DNA of 64,000 nucleotides from Oryzomicrobium terrae (GTDB lineage Bacteria > Pseudomonadota > Gammaproteobacteria > Burkholderiales > Rhodocyclaceae). The first letter of the stretch is position 1, and every line of letters starts with the position of its first letter. The notes beneath the pieces are model-generated. The model did no database searches. It was given only the letters and a program-made list of their open reading frames with translations, and was not told the DNA's origin. The stretch lies in contig NZ_CP022579.1 in the NCBI RefSeq assembly GCF_008274805.1, forward strand, positions 2,852,001-2,916,000, read 5' to 3'. Below are positions 1 to 8,612 of this stretch, in pieces. The position numbers and the translations under genes are program-made.

Positions 1-62
1 TAGTTGAAAACGTTGAAGGCCCGGATGTCCTGGGCCAGCCACTGGGCGAGAAGCAGCAGCAT
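1..62 (-). CDS. mraY: MraY N-terminus (partial, runs off the left edge)
   Basis: Only the first 20 codons are present, starting with ATG at 62 and reading MLLLLAQWLAQDIRAFNVFN, the usual start of phospho-N-acetylmuramoyl-pentapeptide transferase. This inner-membrane enzyme makes lipid I from UDP-MurNAc-pentapeptide and undecaprenyl phosphate. The start codon abuts the murF stop codon (63-65) with no gap, which implies translational coupling in the dcw operon. The call rests on the short N-terminal match plus the conserved murF-mraY order. Confidence 0.85.
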   Translation of the reverse strand, partial: MLLLLAQWLAQDIRAFNVFN

Positions 63-1460
63 TTAGTGGGCCTCCTGCACGGGTTCGTCGGCAAGCAGGG
101 CGACGACCCGCTCCATCTTCATGAAACGGGAGCCCTTGATCAGGACGGTGACGTCCGGCCCCAGTTCGGGCAGCAGGGCCTGGACCAGAGTCTCGGGGCT
201 GCCGAAATGCTGGGCTCCCTCGCCGAAGTTGCGCGTCGCCACCTCGGCCAGCTCGCCCAGGGTGAATAAGCGATCCACCCCCTGGCTCTTGGCGTAGCCC
301 CCCACTTCGTCGTGGAACTGGCCGCTCATTTCGCCGATCTCGCCCATGGCGCCGAGCACCAGCACTTTGCGGCCAATGGTGGCGGCGAGCACGTCGATGC
401 CGGCGCGTACCGAATCCGGGTTGGCGTTGTAGGTGTCGTCGAGCAACTGGGCACCCTTCTTGCCGGCACGGCGTTGTAGACGCCCGGTAACGCCAGCGAA
501 GCGGGCCAAGCCTTCGGCCACCGCTTCCAGGGGCACGCCGGCCGCCAGGGTGGCGGCTGCAGCCGCCAGGGCGTTGGCGGCGTTGTGCCGGCCAGGGACG
601 GCCAGGCGTACCGTGGCTTGGCCTTCGGCACAGGTCAGATCCACTTCCAGGTCGAGACCGTGGGTGCGGACCGCACCGCGCACGTCCGCCGCATGCGTCA
701 GCCCGAAGGTGCGCACCGGACGGCCGCTGTTGAGGCCCTGCCAGTAGCCAGCGAACTCGTCGTCGGCATTGATCACGGCCACCCCCTTGGCATCGAGGCC
801 GGCATAGATGCTGCCCTTTTCCCGGGCCACCTCGTCCAGGGAGCCCATGCCTTCCAGGTGAGCGCGCTGGGCGTTGGTCACCAGGGCCACGGTGGGGCGG
901 GTCAGGCCGGTCAGGTAGGCAATCTCGCCCGGGTGGTTCATGCCCATCTCGATCACCGCCACCTTGTGTGCGGCGGTCAGGCCGAGCAGGGTCAGGGGCA
1001 GGCCGATGTCGTTATTGAAGTTGCCCTGGGTGGCCAGTACCGCCTTGGCACCGAAAGCCACCGCCAGGATGCTGGCGATCATTTCCTTGGTGGTGGTCTT
1101 GCCGTTGGAGCCGGTCAGGGCGATCACCGGAATCGCGAACTTGGCGCGCCAGTGGGCGGCCAACTGACCCAGGGCATGGCGGGTGTCGGCGCAGGTCACC
1201 AAGGGCAGATTCGGGGCGGCGGCCCGCACCCGCGCCAGTTGGTCGGCGGCGATCAGCGCTGCGCAGGCGCCCTGGGCTGCCACCTGGGCGATGAAGTCGT
1301 GGGCATCGAAGCGTTCGCCCTTGAGGGCAACGAACAACTGGCCAGGCTGCACGGCCCGGCTGTCGCTGCTCACCCCGGCGATGGCAACCGACGTCCCGTG
1401 CAGCGTCCCGCCCACGGCGGCGGCGATCTCGGTCAGATCCAGCGTCACTTTTTTGCTCAT
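63..1460 (-). CDS. murF: UDP-N-acetylmuramoyl-tripeptide--D-alanyl-D-alanine ligase
   Basis: Cytoplasmic Mur ligase that adds D-Ala-D-Ala to UDP-MurNAc-tripeptide in peptidoglycan synthesis. The P-loop TGSNGKTTTK lies near residues 116-125, and DTYNANPDS and a C-terminal ligase domain follow. I chose the ATG at 1460 (465 aa): it overlaps the murE stop in an ATGA arrangement and has GTGGAG upstream. A GTG at 1475 would add five residues (MEQPT). The gene lies between murE and mraY in the dcw operon and is full length for the family. Confidence 0.97.
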   Translation of the reverse strand: MSKKVTLDLTEIAAAVGGTLHGTSVAIAGVSSDSRAVQPGQLFVALKGERFDAHDFIAQVAAQGACAALIAADQLARVRAAAPNLPLVTCADTRHALGQLAAHWRAKFAIPVIALTGSNGKTTTKEMIASILAVAFGAKAVLATQGNFNNDIGLPLTLLGLTAAHKVAVIEMGMNHPGEIAYLTGLTRPTVALVTNAQRAHLEGMGSLDEVAREKGSIYAGLDAKGVAVINADDEFAGYWQGLNSGRPVRTFGLTHAADVRGAVRTHGLDLEVDLTCAEGQATVRLAVPGRHNAANALAAAAATLAAGVPLEAVAEGLARFAGVTGRLQRRAGKKGAQLLDDTYNANPDSVRAGIDVLAATIGRKVLVLGAMGEIGEMSGQFHDEVGGYAKSQGVDRLFTLGELAEVATRNFGEGAQHFGSPETLVQALLPELGPDVTVLIKGSRFMKMERVVALLADEPVQEAH

Positions 1461-2938
1461 TGTTGGTTGCTCCACGCGGCCAGCGCTGCCTTGGCCTGCA
1501 CCACGTCGGAATAGGGCCGGCGCACACCGCCGACCTCTTGATAGTTCTCGTGCCCCTTACCGGCGAGCAGCACCACGTCCCGGGCATCGGCGGTGGCAAT
1601 GGCGCGCTCCACGGCCCGCGCCCGATCCAGTTCGTGCTCGGCCCCGGGGGCGCCAGCCAGGATGGCGGCGATGATGGCGGCCGGGTCCTCGCTGCGCGGG
1701 TTGTCGCTGGTGACGATCACCCGGTCAGCACGGCGCACGGCCACTTCGCCCATCAGCGGACGCTTGCCGCCGTCCCGATCGCCGCCGCAACCGAACACGC
1801 AGACCAGCTTGCCGCCTCGCGCCTCGGCCACTTCGGCGAGGGCGCCCAGGGCGTTGTCCAGGGCATCCGGGGTGTGGGCGTAATCGACCACCACCAGGGG
1901 CCGGGCTTCACCGCCCAGGCATTCGAGGCGCCCCGGCGGCGGGGTCAGGCGGGCCAGCTGGGCGGCCACCACGTCGAGGGGCAGCGCCAGGCTGACCAGG
2001 GCGCCGGCCACCGCCAGCAGATTGGCAGCGTTGTAGCGGCCGAGCAGGGATGACGCCACGCTGGCGCGCTGATGGCCGTCGCTCAGGGTGAAGTGGAGCC
2101 CGGACGGGGTGATCGCCAGGTCGTCGGCGCAAAGCAGACGGGTGGCACGCGGGTGGCGGGCGCCGGTCAGGCTGTAGGCGATGCGCTCCCGGGCGTCGGT
2201 CACGCTGAGCAACTGGGCACCAAACGGATCGTCCAGGTTCACCACCACCGCTTCCAGACCGGGCCAGCGGAACAGCTTGGCCTTTTCCTCGGCGTAAGCG
2301 GCCATGGAACCGTGGTAATCCAGGTGGTCCCGGGTCAGGTTGGTGAACACGGCGGTGGCGAAGCGGCAACCGGCCACCCGGTCCTCGGCCAGGCCGATGG
2401 AGGACACCTCGATGGCGCAGGCCCGGGCCCCGGCGGCAACGAAACCGGCCAGCTTTTCCTGCAGGTGGGCAGGTTCCGGGGTGGTGAAACCGGACGGGGT
2501 AAGGGCCCCGGGAAATCCGTCACCCAGGGTGCCGATCACGGCGCAGGACTGACCGGCCGCATGCAGGGCCTGGGCGATCCACTGAGTGCAGGACGTCTTG
2601 CCGTTGGTGCCGGTGACGCCCACCAGGGCCAGCTTGGCGGTCGGGGCGCCATATACCGCGTCGGCCAGGGCACCGCACCAACGCTTGAGTTCCCCCACGG
2701 CCACGGCGGGAACGGTCAGGGACGCGGCATCCCAGCCGGCGGCCTCGTAGACCACCGCCACGGCGCCGCGGGCAACCGCCTGGTCGATGTAGCGGCGGCC
2801 GTCGGCAGCATCGCCCGGGTAGGCGAGGAACACGTCGCCCGGACGCACCCGGCGGCTATCGTTCTCCAGACGGGTCACGGTCACGCCTTGGGCGCGCAGG
2901 GTATCAAGCACCCGGTTGATCACGGTCAGGGCGTCCAT
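1457..2938 (-). CDS. murE: UDP-MurNAc-L-Ala-D-Glu:meso-diaminopimelate ligase
   Basis: Mur ligase of 493 aa that adds the third stem-peptide residue in the cytoplasm. The ATP-binding loop GVTGTNGKTS is near residues 107-116. The DNPR motif (within TSDNPRSEDP, C-terminal domain) is the signature of meso-diaminopimelate-specific enzymes, as expected in a Gram-negative. The start ATG shares a base with the ftsI stop codon (TAATG), and the 3' end overlaps murF, so the ligases are translationally coupled. Confidence 0.97.
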   Translation of the reverse strand: MDALTVINRVLDTLRAQGVTVTRLENDSRRVRPGDVFLAYPGDAADGRRYIDQAVARGAVAVVYEAAGWDAASLTVPAVAVGELKRWCGALADAVYGAPTAKLALVGVTGTNGKTSCTQWIAQALHAAGQSCAVIGTLGDGFPGALTPSGFTTPEPAHLQEKLAGFVAAGARACAIEVSSIGLAEDRVAGCRFATAVFTNLTRDHLDYHGSMAAYAEEKAKLFRWPGLEAVVVNLDDPFGAQLLSVTDARERIAYSLTGARHPRATRLLCADDLAITPSGLHFTLSDGHQRASVASSLLGRYNAANLLAVAGALVSLALPLDVVAAQLARLTPPPGRLECLGGEARPLVVVDYAHTPDALDNALGALAEVAEARGGKLVCVFGCGGDRDGGKRPLMGEVAVRRADRVIVTSDNPRSEDPAAIIAAILAGAPGAEHELDRARAVERAIATADARDVVLLAGKGHENYQEVGGVRRPYSDVVQAKAALAAWSNQQ

Positions 2939-4674
2939 TACATGCCCTCCTCTTCGGCCGGTGCCTGGGCCACCTTGAGGTTGCCGCCGATGGGGGCATC
3001 GTGGGCCACGCCCAGGGTGCGCAGAGCACCAGCCATGATCTGGGAGAAGGCCGGCCCCGCCACGTCGCCGCCGTAGTGGCGGCCGCTGGAGGGTTCGTCG
3101 ATCATCACCGCCACCACCAACCGGGGATCGGAAGCTGGCGCCAGACCGATGAACGAGGCTACGTACTTTTTGGCGTACACGCCGTTTTCGATCTTGTAGG
3201 CAGTGCCGGTCTTGCCCGCCACCCGATAGCCAGGGATTTGCGCCTTGGGGGCGGTGCCGCCGGGCTGGGTGGCCATTTCCAGCATGGTGCGCACTTCCTG
3301 CACGGTCTGGGGCGAGAAGATGCGGGTGCCGGTGACCGGCCCCGGGGGCAGCTTGGTCAGGGACAGGGGCAGCAATTCACCGTCGGTGGCGAACACCGAA
3401 TAGGCCCGGGCCATCTGCACCAGGGAGACGGAAATGCCGTGGCCGTAGGACATGGTGGCCTGTTCGATGGGGCGCCATTGGGCATAGGGACGCAGCCGGC
3501 CGCCGACTTCGCCGGGGAACCCCAGACGCGGCGGCTTGCCGAAGCCGACGCTGTCGAACATTTCCCACATTTCCTTGGGGGCGAAGGTGCCGGCGACCTT
3601 GGCGGTGCCAATGTTGGACGACTTCTGGATGACCTGGGCCAGGGTCAGCACACCATGGGGATGGGAGTCGGAAATGGTGGCGGTACCGATGGTCAGCTTG
3701 CCCGGAGCGGTATTGATCAGGCTGTCGAAGCGGAACTTGCCCTTTTCCAGGGCGAGCGCCGCGGTAAACGGCTTCATGGTCGAGCCCGGCTCGAAGGTGT
3801 CGGTCACCGCCCGATTGCGCAACTGGGCGCCGGACAGGCGCTCCCGGTTGTTCGGGTTGTAGGTCGGCCAGTTGGCCAGGGCCAGCACCTCGCCGGTCTT
3901 GGCGTCGAGCACGACAACACCGCCGGCCTTGGCGGCGTTGTCGGCCACGGCCTGCTTGAGGGTGCTGAACGCCAGGTACTGGATCTTGCCGTCCAGGGCC
4001 AACTGGATGTCGCGACCGTCCTGGGGGGGCTTGATCGACCCCACGTCCTCGACGATCTGGCCGCGCCGGTCCTTGATCACGCTGCGGCTGCCGTTCTTGC
4101 CTTCGAGCTGGTTCTGGAAGGCCAGCTCGACCCCTTCCAGGCCCTTGGCGTCCACCCCGGTGAAGCCGACGATGTGGGCGGTCATTTCACCGGAGGGGTA
4201 GTAGCGGCGGTATTCCTTTTCCTGGTGGATGCCAGGCAATTTGAGGGCGGCGATGCGCTCGGCGTTTTCCGGCGGAATCTGCCGCTGCAGGAAGACGAAG
4301 TTGCGGTCGGTGGCCAGCTTGCGGTTGAGTTCGCGCTGATCCAGGTCGAGCAACTTGGCCAGAGTGCGGGACTGATCCGGGGTGAGTTTGACGTCGCTGG
4401 GGATCGCCCAGATCGACTTCATCGGCGTGGAAATGGCCAACACGTCGCCGTTGCGGTCGGTGATGCGGCCGCGGGACGCGGATACTTCGATGTCGCGGCG
4501 GTAGCGGGACTCGCCCTTTTCCTGGAGGAAATCGTTGTTGATCACCTGCAGGTAGAAGGAGCGACCAACCAGGGCCACCATGGCGGTCATCAACAAAACG
4601 ACAACCGCCCGGCTTCGCCAGGCGTCGAGTTTCAGGTGCAGCACCGGGCTTTCGGTGTACTTGTGCGGTTTCAT
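2938..4674 (-). CDS. ftsI: Division-specific peptidoglycan transpeptidase PBP3 (FtsI)
   Basis: Class B penicillin-binding protein (578 aa) that crosslinks septal peptidoglycan in the periplasm. A single N-terminal membrane segment (about residues 22-43) is followed by the dimerization domain and the transpeptidase domain. The active-site motifs are complete: STMK at 298-301 (catalytic Ser298), SSN at 352-354 and KTGTA toward the C-terminus. It overlaps ftsL upstream (ATGA) and murE downstream (TAATG), the standard dcw order. Confidence 0.97.
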   Translation of the reverse strand: MKPHKYTESPVLHLKLDAWRSRAVVVLLMTAMVALVGRSFYLQVINNDFLQEKGESRYRRDIEVSASRGRITDRNGDVLAISTPMKSIWAIPSDVKLTPDQSRTLAKLLDLDQRELNRKLATDRNFVFLQRQIPPENAERIAALKLPGIHQEKEYRRYYPSGEMTAHIVGFTGVDAKGLEGVELAFQNQLEGKNGSRSVIKDRRGQIVEDVGSIKPPQDGRDIQLALDGKIQYLAFSTLKQAVADNAAKAGGVVVLDAKTGEVLALANWPTYNPNNRERLSGAQLRNRAVTDTFEPGSTMKPFTAALALEKGKFRFDSLINTAPGKLTIGTATISDSHPHGVLTLAQVIQKSSNIGTAKVAGTFAPKEMWEMFDSVGFGKPPRLGFPGEVGGRLRPYAQWRPIEQATMSYGHGISVSLVQMARAYSVFATDGELLPLSLTKLPPGPVTGTRIFSPQTVQEVRTMLEMATQPGGTAPKAQIPGYRVAGKTGTAYKIENGVYAKKYVASFIGLAPASDPRLVVAVMIDEPSSGRHYGGDVAGPAFSQIMAGALRTLGVAHDAPIGGNLKVAQAPAEEEGM

Positions 4675-4967
4675 CGCGCCACCACCCGGTTGGCAGAACG
4701 ATTATCCGGCTCCCGCGCCACCACCACCTTGGCCGGGTCCGGCGCCTGCATCTTCAAGCGCTCCCGGGCGATCTTCTCGATGCGCGGATGGGTCGCCCAG
4801 GTAGACAGTTCGAGCTGGATCTGACCGTACTCCACATCCAGGCTGCGCGAGCGCTCCTGCTCCGCCTCCAGGGCCTGGAAGAGCTTGCGCGCCTTGTGCT
4901 GGGCAGTGACCAGCCCGAGGGAGCAGAGCATCACGGCGAGCAGGAGGGCGAGGTTGAAGCGCAGCAT
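4671..4967 (-). CDS. ftsL: Cell division protein FtsL
   Basis: Small bitopic membrane protein (98 aa) with an N-terminal hydrophobic segment (about residues 3-21) and a predicted coiled coil beyond it (KARKLFQALEAEQERSRSLD). FtsL forms the FtsQLB complex that activates FtsWI at the septum. Its sequence is poorly conserved, so the call rests on size, topology and position between rsmH (6-nt gap) and ftsI (4-nt overlap). Confidence 0.92.
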   Translation of the reverse strand: MLRFNLALLLAVMLCSLGLVTAQHKARKLFQALEAEQERSRSLDVEYGQIQLELSTWATHPRIEKIARERLKMQAPDPAKVVVAREPDNRSANRVVAR

Positions 4968-4973
4968 GATCGC

Positions 4974-5906
4974 TTAGGCCGCCAGCTTTTCGGCGACGCG
5001 CATCACGGCGCTACGCGAACGGGGGTTGGCCGCGACTTCGGCAGCGGAGGCCTTGACCGGCTTGCCGACGATGCGCAGGCGCGGCTGCGGCAACTGGGCG
5101 GCGGTCAGCGGCAGGTTCTTGGGCAGATCGTCGGGATTGGCCTCGGCCTTCATGAAGCGTTTGACGATGCGGTCTTCCAGGGAATGGAAGCTGATCACCG
5201 CCAGGCGGCCGCCGGGCACCAGCAGGCCCATGGCCGCGGGCAGGGCTAGCGCCAGCTGCTCGAGCTCCTGATTGATATGAATCCGTAGAGCTTGAAAGCT
5301 CCGCGTCGCCGCATCCTGCCCTGGCTCGCGGGTACGCACGGCCTCGCGCACGAGCGCAGCGAACTCACCTGTGGTTGCAATACGCCGTTCCCGCCGAGCA
5401 GCCACAACCTTCTTTGCAATCTGGAAAGCAAACCGTTCTTCGCCATAGTCCCTGATCACCTCCGTAATTTCCCGCTCGCTGGCGCGATCCAGCCACTCGG
5501 CGGCGGTCTCGCCCCGGGAGGTGTCCATGCGCATATCGAGGGGCGCGTCGAAACGGAAGGAAAACCCCCGCTCCGCTTCATCCAGCTGGGGAGACGAAAC
5601 TCCGACGTCGAGCAGGACGCCATCCACCGCTGAGTAACCCGCCGCCCGCACCACATCCCCCATCTCGGCGAAGGGCGCGTGGAACAGGGTGAAACGGGGG
5701 TCGTTGATTTGACTGGCCGCGGCGATCGCCTGGGGATCGCGATCGAAGGCCAGCAGACGGCCGGCCGGGCCGAGCTTGGACAGGAGCAGACGGCTGTGGC
5801 CGCCGCGGCCGAACGTGCCATCGATGTACACGCCGTCGGCTTTCACCGCCAGCGCCTCGATCGCCTCTTCAAGCAGGACCGTGACGTGGGTGAGAGAGGC
5901 GCTCAC
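4974..5906 (-). CDS. rsmH: 16S rRNA (cytosine1402-N4)-methyltransferase RsmH (MraW)
   Basis: SAM-dependent methyltransferase of 310 aa that makes m4C1402 in the 30S P site. Visible hallmarks are [13 protein letters not shown] at the N-terminus, the glycine-rich [17 protein letters not shown] loop, [22 protein letters not shown] and the C-terminal [13 protein letters not shown]. The start is a GTG whose last two bases are shared with the mraZ stop (GTGA overlap). RsmI, which methylates the same nucleotide on the ribose, is also encoded in this window. Confidence 0.97.
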   Translation of the reverse strand: MSASLTHVTVLLEEAIEALAVKADGVYIDGTFGRGGHSRLLLSKLGPAGRLLAFDRDPQAIAAASQINDPRFTLFHAPFAEMGDVVRAAGYSAVDGVLLDVGVSSPQLDEAERGFSFRFDAPLDMRMDTSRGETAAEWLDRASEREITEVIRDYGEERFAFQIAKKVVAARRERRIATTGEFAALVREAVRTREPGQDAATRSFQALRIHINQELEQLALALPAAMGLLVPGGRLAVISFHSLEDRIVKRFMKAEANPDDLPKNLPLTAAQLPQPRLRIVGKPVKASAAEVAANPRSRSAVMRVAEKLAA

Positions 5907-6352
5907 AGGGAAATCGCCTCGAAGCCCGGCGGAGGAACGTCACTTTGGAGCGCCGCCAGGGCTGCGGCGTTTTGCGCCTGCCAGCCCTCGTCGCTCCAGA
6001 TTTCGAAGTGGGAGCCCATACCCACCATCCACACCTGCTTCTCCAGCTTGGCATGGCCGCGCAATTCGGGGGCAATGAGCATGCGCCCGGCGGAGTCCAT
6101 TTCCTCTTCCCGGGCATTACCGACCAGCACGCGCTTCAGCGCGGCGGAACGGGGGTCGAAGCTGGGGGCCTTGAGGATCTGGTCACGGATCGGCTCCCAG
6201 GCCTGCAGGGGGTAGAGCAGCAGGCAGCCGTGGGGATGGGCGGTCAGCACCAGCGCACCGGCCGATGCCTGGGCGAGCGCTTCCCGGTGGCGCGCCGGAA
6301 TGGCGAGCCGCCCTTTGGCGTCGAGGCTGATCGAAACCGTCCCCTGGAACAT
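5903..6352 (-). CDS. mraZ: Transcriptional regulator MraZ
   Basis: First gene of the dcw operon, encoding a 149-aa protein with two SpoVT/AbrB-like MraZ repeats: [23 protein letters not shown] near the N-terminus and [20 protein letters not shown] near residue 90. MraZ forms ring oligomers that bind tandem TGGG-type repeats in their own promoter and repress the operon; such repeats are visible at 6421-6450. The 3' end overlaps rsmH. Confidence 0.96.
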   Translation of the reverse strand: MFQGTVSISLDAKGRLAIPARHREALAQASAGALVLTAHPHGCLLLYPLQAWEPIRDQILKAPSFDPRSAALKRVLVGNAREEEMDSAGRMLIAPELRGHAKLEKQVWMVGMGSHFEIWSDEGWQAQNAAALAALQSDVPPPGFEAISL

Positions 6353-6420
6353 GGCGCCCTGTCGCTTCCCCTGTTAAATCTCACATCCCGTTCGGCTAGA
6401 ACGAGAACCCCGCAACCCGT

Positions 6421-6450
6421 TTTTCCCACTTCCTACCACTTTCACCCACT
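6421..6450 (-). promoter_or_regulatory. MraZ operator: three 10-bp direct repeats
   Basis: On the minus strand three consecutive decamers begin AGTGGGTGAA, AGTGGTAGGA and AGTGGGAAAA, an exact 10-bp period. This matches the known MraZ box layout (GTGGG-type repeats, 10 bp apart, upstream of mraZ). The first repeat overlaps the proposed -10 element, so binding would block RNA polymerase. Confidence 0.85.
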
Positions 6451-6476
6451 TTAGAGGAATGATTTACCACGGTCAA
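6448..6476 (-). promoter_or_regulatory. dcw operon promoter (Pmra), sigma-70 type
   Basis: On the minus strand a -35 TTGACC (6476-6471) and a -10 TAAAGT (6453-6448) are separated by exactly 17 bp. The pair lies about 100 bp upstream of the mraZ start and overlaps the first MraZ repeat, as expected for an autorepressed dcw promoter. Prediction by eye. Confidence 0.65.
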
Positions 6477-6829
6477 GCGCAAAAACGGATTTTTCCCAAT
6501 GGAGACAATGACTTAGAGACGCTTTTGCGCAAAAAACGTAGAAAAATAAACCTTAATAATCAATGGGGATAGAAAAGCATCTGAAAGTGCTTTGTGAGGA
6601 ATGCAATGCCATTGGCGGACGACGAACGGCCATGCCGGACGCATCGACCGGTTGCCGGGCAAATAACGGGGGAGGTAAAGCAGAACGTGCGGGGGACAGG
6701 CCGGGAGCGGGATACCGCCAGGCTCCGGCGCAGCGATGCAGGGGCGGCGACCCGAAAGGGCCGACCGAAGGGGTGGAACGACACGACAGCGACTACTAAA
6801 TGCACCTGCAACGACATGAATGAAGTGGG
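6477..6829. other. Intergenic stretch between the mra promoter and rnpB, no gene supported
   Basis: About 350 bases separate the dcw promoter from the 3' end of rnpB. The short open frames here have no recognisable protein features, start context or family motif. A small CCC-GAAA-GGG hairpin sits near 6752-6763, but I see no T-rich terminator. The stretch probably holds the rnpB 3' trailer and the upstream part of the mra promoter. Confidence 0.5.
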
Positions 6830-7267
6830 AAGCCGGCCGATAAGCCGGGTTCTGTCGATGCCCGAAAGCACCGTGGCAGCCATTCCTCTAGGCGGACGCG
6901 TTACCACGCCGCTCAAGCAGCCTACCCGGGAGCAGCGCGAGCCACGCCATTGCTCCCCTATTTGGCCTTGCTCCGGATGGGGTTTACCGTGCCGTCCGGC
7001 GTTGGCCCCGGACGCGGTGGGCTCTTACCCCACCATTTCACCCTTACCTGGCGTGCGGCGCCATCGGCGGTATCTCTCTGTTGCCGGAATCAGGCGGCGC
7101 GAAGGTTGCCCTTCAAGCCGCACCGCCGCCTGATCCGCCCACCCCTTCGGGCGGGACTCTCCGTCACCTTGGTTATAGTGCCCGGCCGTTAGCCGGCATC
7201 CTGCTCTGTGGAGCCCGGACTTTCCTCCCCGTGCTTGCGCACGCGGCGGCTGCCTGGCCGACTTCCC
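6830..7267 (-). ncRNA. rnpB: RNase P RNA (M1 RNA), bacterial type A
   Basis: On the minus strand the universally conserved 5' part is present (GGAGGAAAGTCCGGGCTCCA, then CAGAGCAGGATGCCGGCTAAC), as is the 3' end (GACAGAACCCGGCTTATCGG, then CCGGCTTC). These are the P4-forming and CCA-binding regions of the ribozyme that trims tRNA 5' leaders. The 5' end is placed about 7 nt after a TATAAT -10 box at 7280-7275; the 3' end is placed at the end of the P1 complement. Both ends are approximate. The RNA lies between the DUF3025 gene and the dcw operon. Confidence 0.93.
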
Positions 7268-7274
7268 GGCGCGG

Positions 7275-7280
7275 ATTATA
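7275..7280 (-). promoter_or_regulatory. -10 box of the rnpB promoter
   Basis: A perfect TATAAT on the minus strand, placed so that transcription would start at the predicted RNase P RNA 5' end. It overlaps the TAA stop codon (7278-7276) of the upstream DUF3025 gene, so the promoter lies inside the 3' end of that coding sequence. No good -35 box is visible 17 bp upstream. Confidence 0.7.
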
Positions 7281-8088
7281 CCCCGGCGGCGGCCAGGCTC
7301 CGGCCACTTTCCCGCCGTCCCGGGCGGAATTGTCGGGTGTCATCGTAATAGGCCGGATCGGCGTTGGCGGCAACAACTCCCGGGATGCCGAGGAGTGGCA
7401 CCGGCTGCAGCGCCCGGGGGGCATCGTAGGTGCCGGCGGCCAGGTCCCGGGCCAGCCAGCCGTCCAGCGCCCGACGTAGGGCGTCGGGAGCCTGGGCCAG
7501 ACAGGCGGCCTCCACCGGATACAGGATGGCCTTGGCGGTCAGGCCGAAGAACGGCGCCAGCAGGGCTTCGTAGGTGGCGTGACCGAAGACGATGAAGCGC
7601 ATGTGCCGCGCCACGTCGGCGCGGCGCTCCCAGAACAGGGCCTTCCACTGGAAGCGGCGCAGCAGGTCGAACAGGGACGGGTCGGAGGACAGCACCGCCA
7701 GGCCGCACTCGTCGAAGTGGGTCATGGCGTCCCGGGCCTGGCCGCGGGCCTGCCCTGGCGCCGGTTCGCCACCCACTTCGGCGATGCCGCGCAGGTGGCG
7801 GGCGTTGAGGGCTGCCTTGGCCTGGGGAAAGGCCAGCCAGACCAGGGCGTTGAAGAAGTCGTGCCAGTTGTCGGGACGGGTTTCCACCTCGCCCCGCGCC
7901 CACACCCGGCGCTCGTAGCCCAGGCCGTCGTCGGCCGGCGGGACGAAGCGCACCGGCAATCCGGATTCCGTGAACACCGGCAGGGCTGCGGCCAGCGCCG
8001 CCAGGGCTTGCCCGTCGGGCCGGCCGGGCAGGCGGTCGAGCCAGGGGCGCAGCGGATCGAACAGGGGATGGGCGTAGGACCCGGCCAT
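7276..8088 (-). CDS. DUF3025 family protein
   Basis: Protein of 270 aa with no assigned function. I recognise the DUF3025 family, common in beta- and gammaproteobacteria, from the segment around WHDFFNALVWLAFPQAKAALN and the HFDECGLAVLSSD stretch. No signal peptide or membrane segment is visible, so it is probably cytosolic. I chose the ATG at 8088 (MAGSYAHPLF): its frame also runs open upstream, but a start further out would overlap the preceding lipoprotein gene. Its stop codon forms part of the rnpB promoter. Confidence 0.8.
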   Translation of the reverse strand: MAGSYAHPLFDPLRPWLDRLPGRPDGQALAALAAALPVFTESGLPVRFVPPADDGLGYERRVWARGEVETRPDNWHDFFNALVWLAFPQAKAALNARHLRGIAEVGGEPAPGQARGQARDAMTHFDECGLAVLSSDPSLFDLLRRFQWKALFWERRADVARHMRFIVFGHATYEALLAPFFGLTAKAILYPVEAACLAQAPDALRRALDGWLARDLAAGTYDAPRALQPVPLLGIPGVVAANADPAYYDDTRQFRPGRRESGRSLAAAGV

Positions 8089-8101
8089 CGGCGGGCGTGC
8101 C

Positions 8102-8578
8102 TTACTGAGCGGCGCTGGCGCCAGCCGCATCCACTGCCATGGGCGCGGGGGCGGCGGAGGCTGTCGCCGCCGGATTGGCGACGAAGCGCAGCTTGCCGCC
8201 GTCGACCTTGAAAGTGCCGATCAGATCGCCCAGGCCGCCCGGCGGCTCCTCGTCCAGGGGGCGGAAGCCTTCGCAGGTCTGGGTTTCCACCAAATAAAGC
8301 TTCTTGCCCTGGCGCAGCACGTAGGTTTTCTCGCCAGTCTGGTGCACTTCCACCGCGATGTTGGCAATGCTGGCGGTCTTGAGGTTATGGCGACGCTGGC
8401 AGTCGGGCAGGCGTGCCGCCACCAGGGCCAGGTCTGCTTCCTTCTTCCAGAACCAGGGTTGGTCGGCGATCAGGGTCAGAGCGTGGTCGCGGCCCGCGAT
8501 CTGGTACGACGCGGCATCGTGCATGCAGCCGGACAGGACGGGCACAGCGACGAGCGACAGGAGCAGGAGGGCGCGCAT
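8102..8578 (-). CDS. Small outer-envelope lipoprotein, function unknown
   Basis: 158-aa protein starting MRALLLLSLVAVPVLSGC: a lipoprotein signal with lipobox LSGC, Cys18 being the predicted lipidated residue. The mature part holds a compact domain with two Cys pairs' worth of residues (PDCQRR, TQTCEG) and a C-terminal Ala/Pro-rich tail. I do not recognise the family. It lies between pyrC and the DUF3025 gene on the same strand with short gaps (34 nt and 13 nt), so the three are probably cotranscribed. Confidence 0.75.
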   Translation of the reverse strand: MRALLLLSLVAVPVLSGCMHDAASYQIAGRDHALTLIADQPWFWKKEADLALVAARLPDCQRRHNLKTASIANIAVEVHQTGEKTYVLRQGKKLYLVETQTCEGFRPLDEEPPGGLGDLIGTFKVDGGKLRFVANPAATASAAPAPMAVDAAGASAAQ

Positions 8579-8612
8579 GGAAGCCTCGGCGGGTGGAAGA
8601 AGAAAAAGAGGA

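Noticed and set aside
6563-6799. Short open frame between mraZ and rnpB
   Set aside because: Gly/Arg-rich translation without start-site signal or family features, lying in a non-coding control region.
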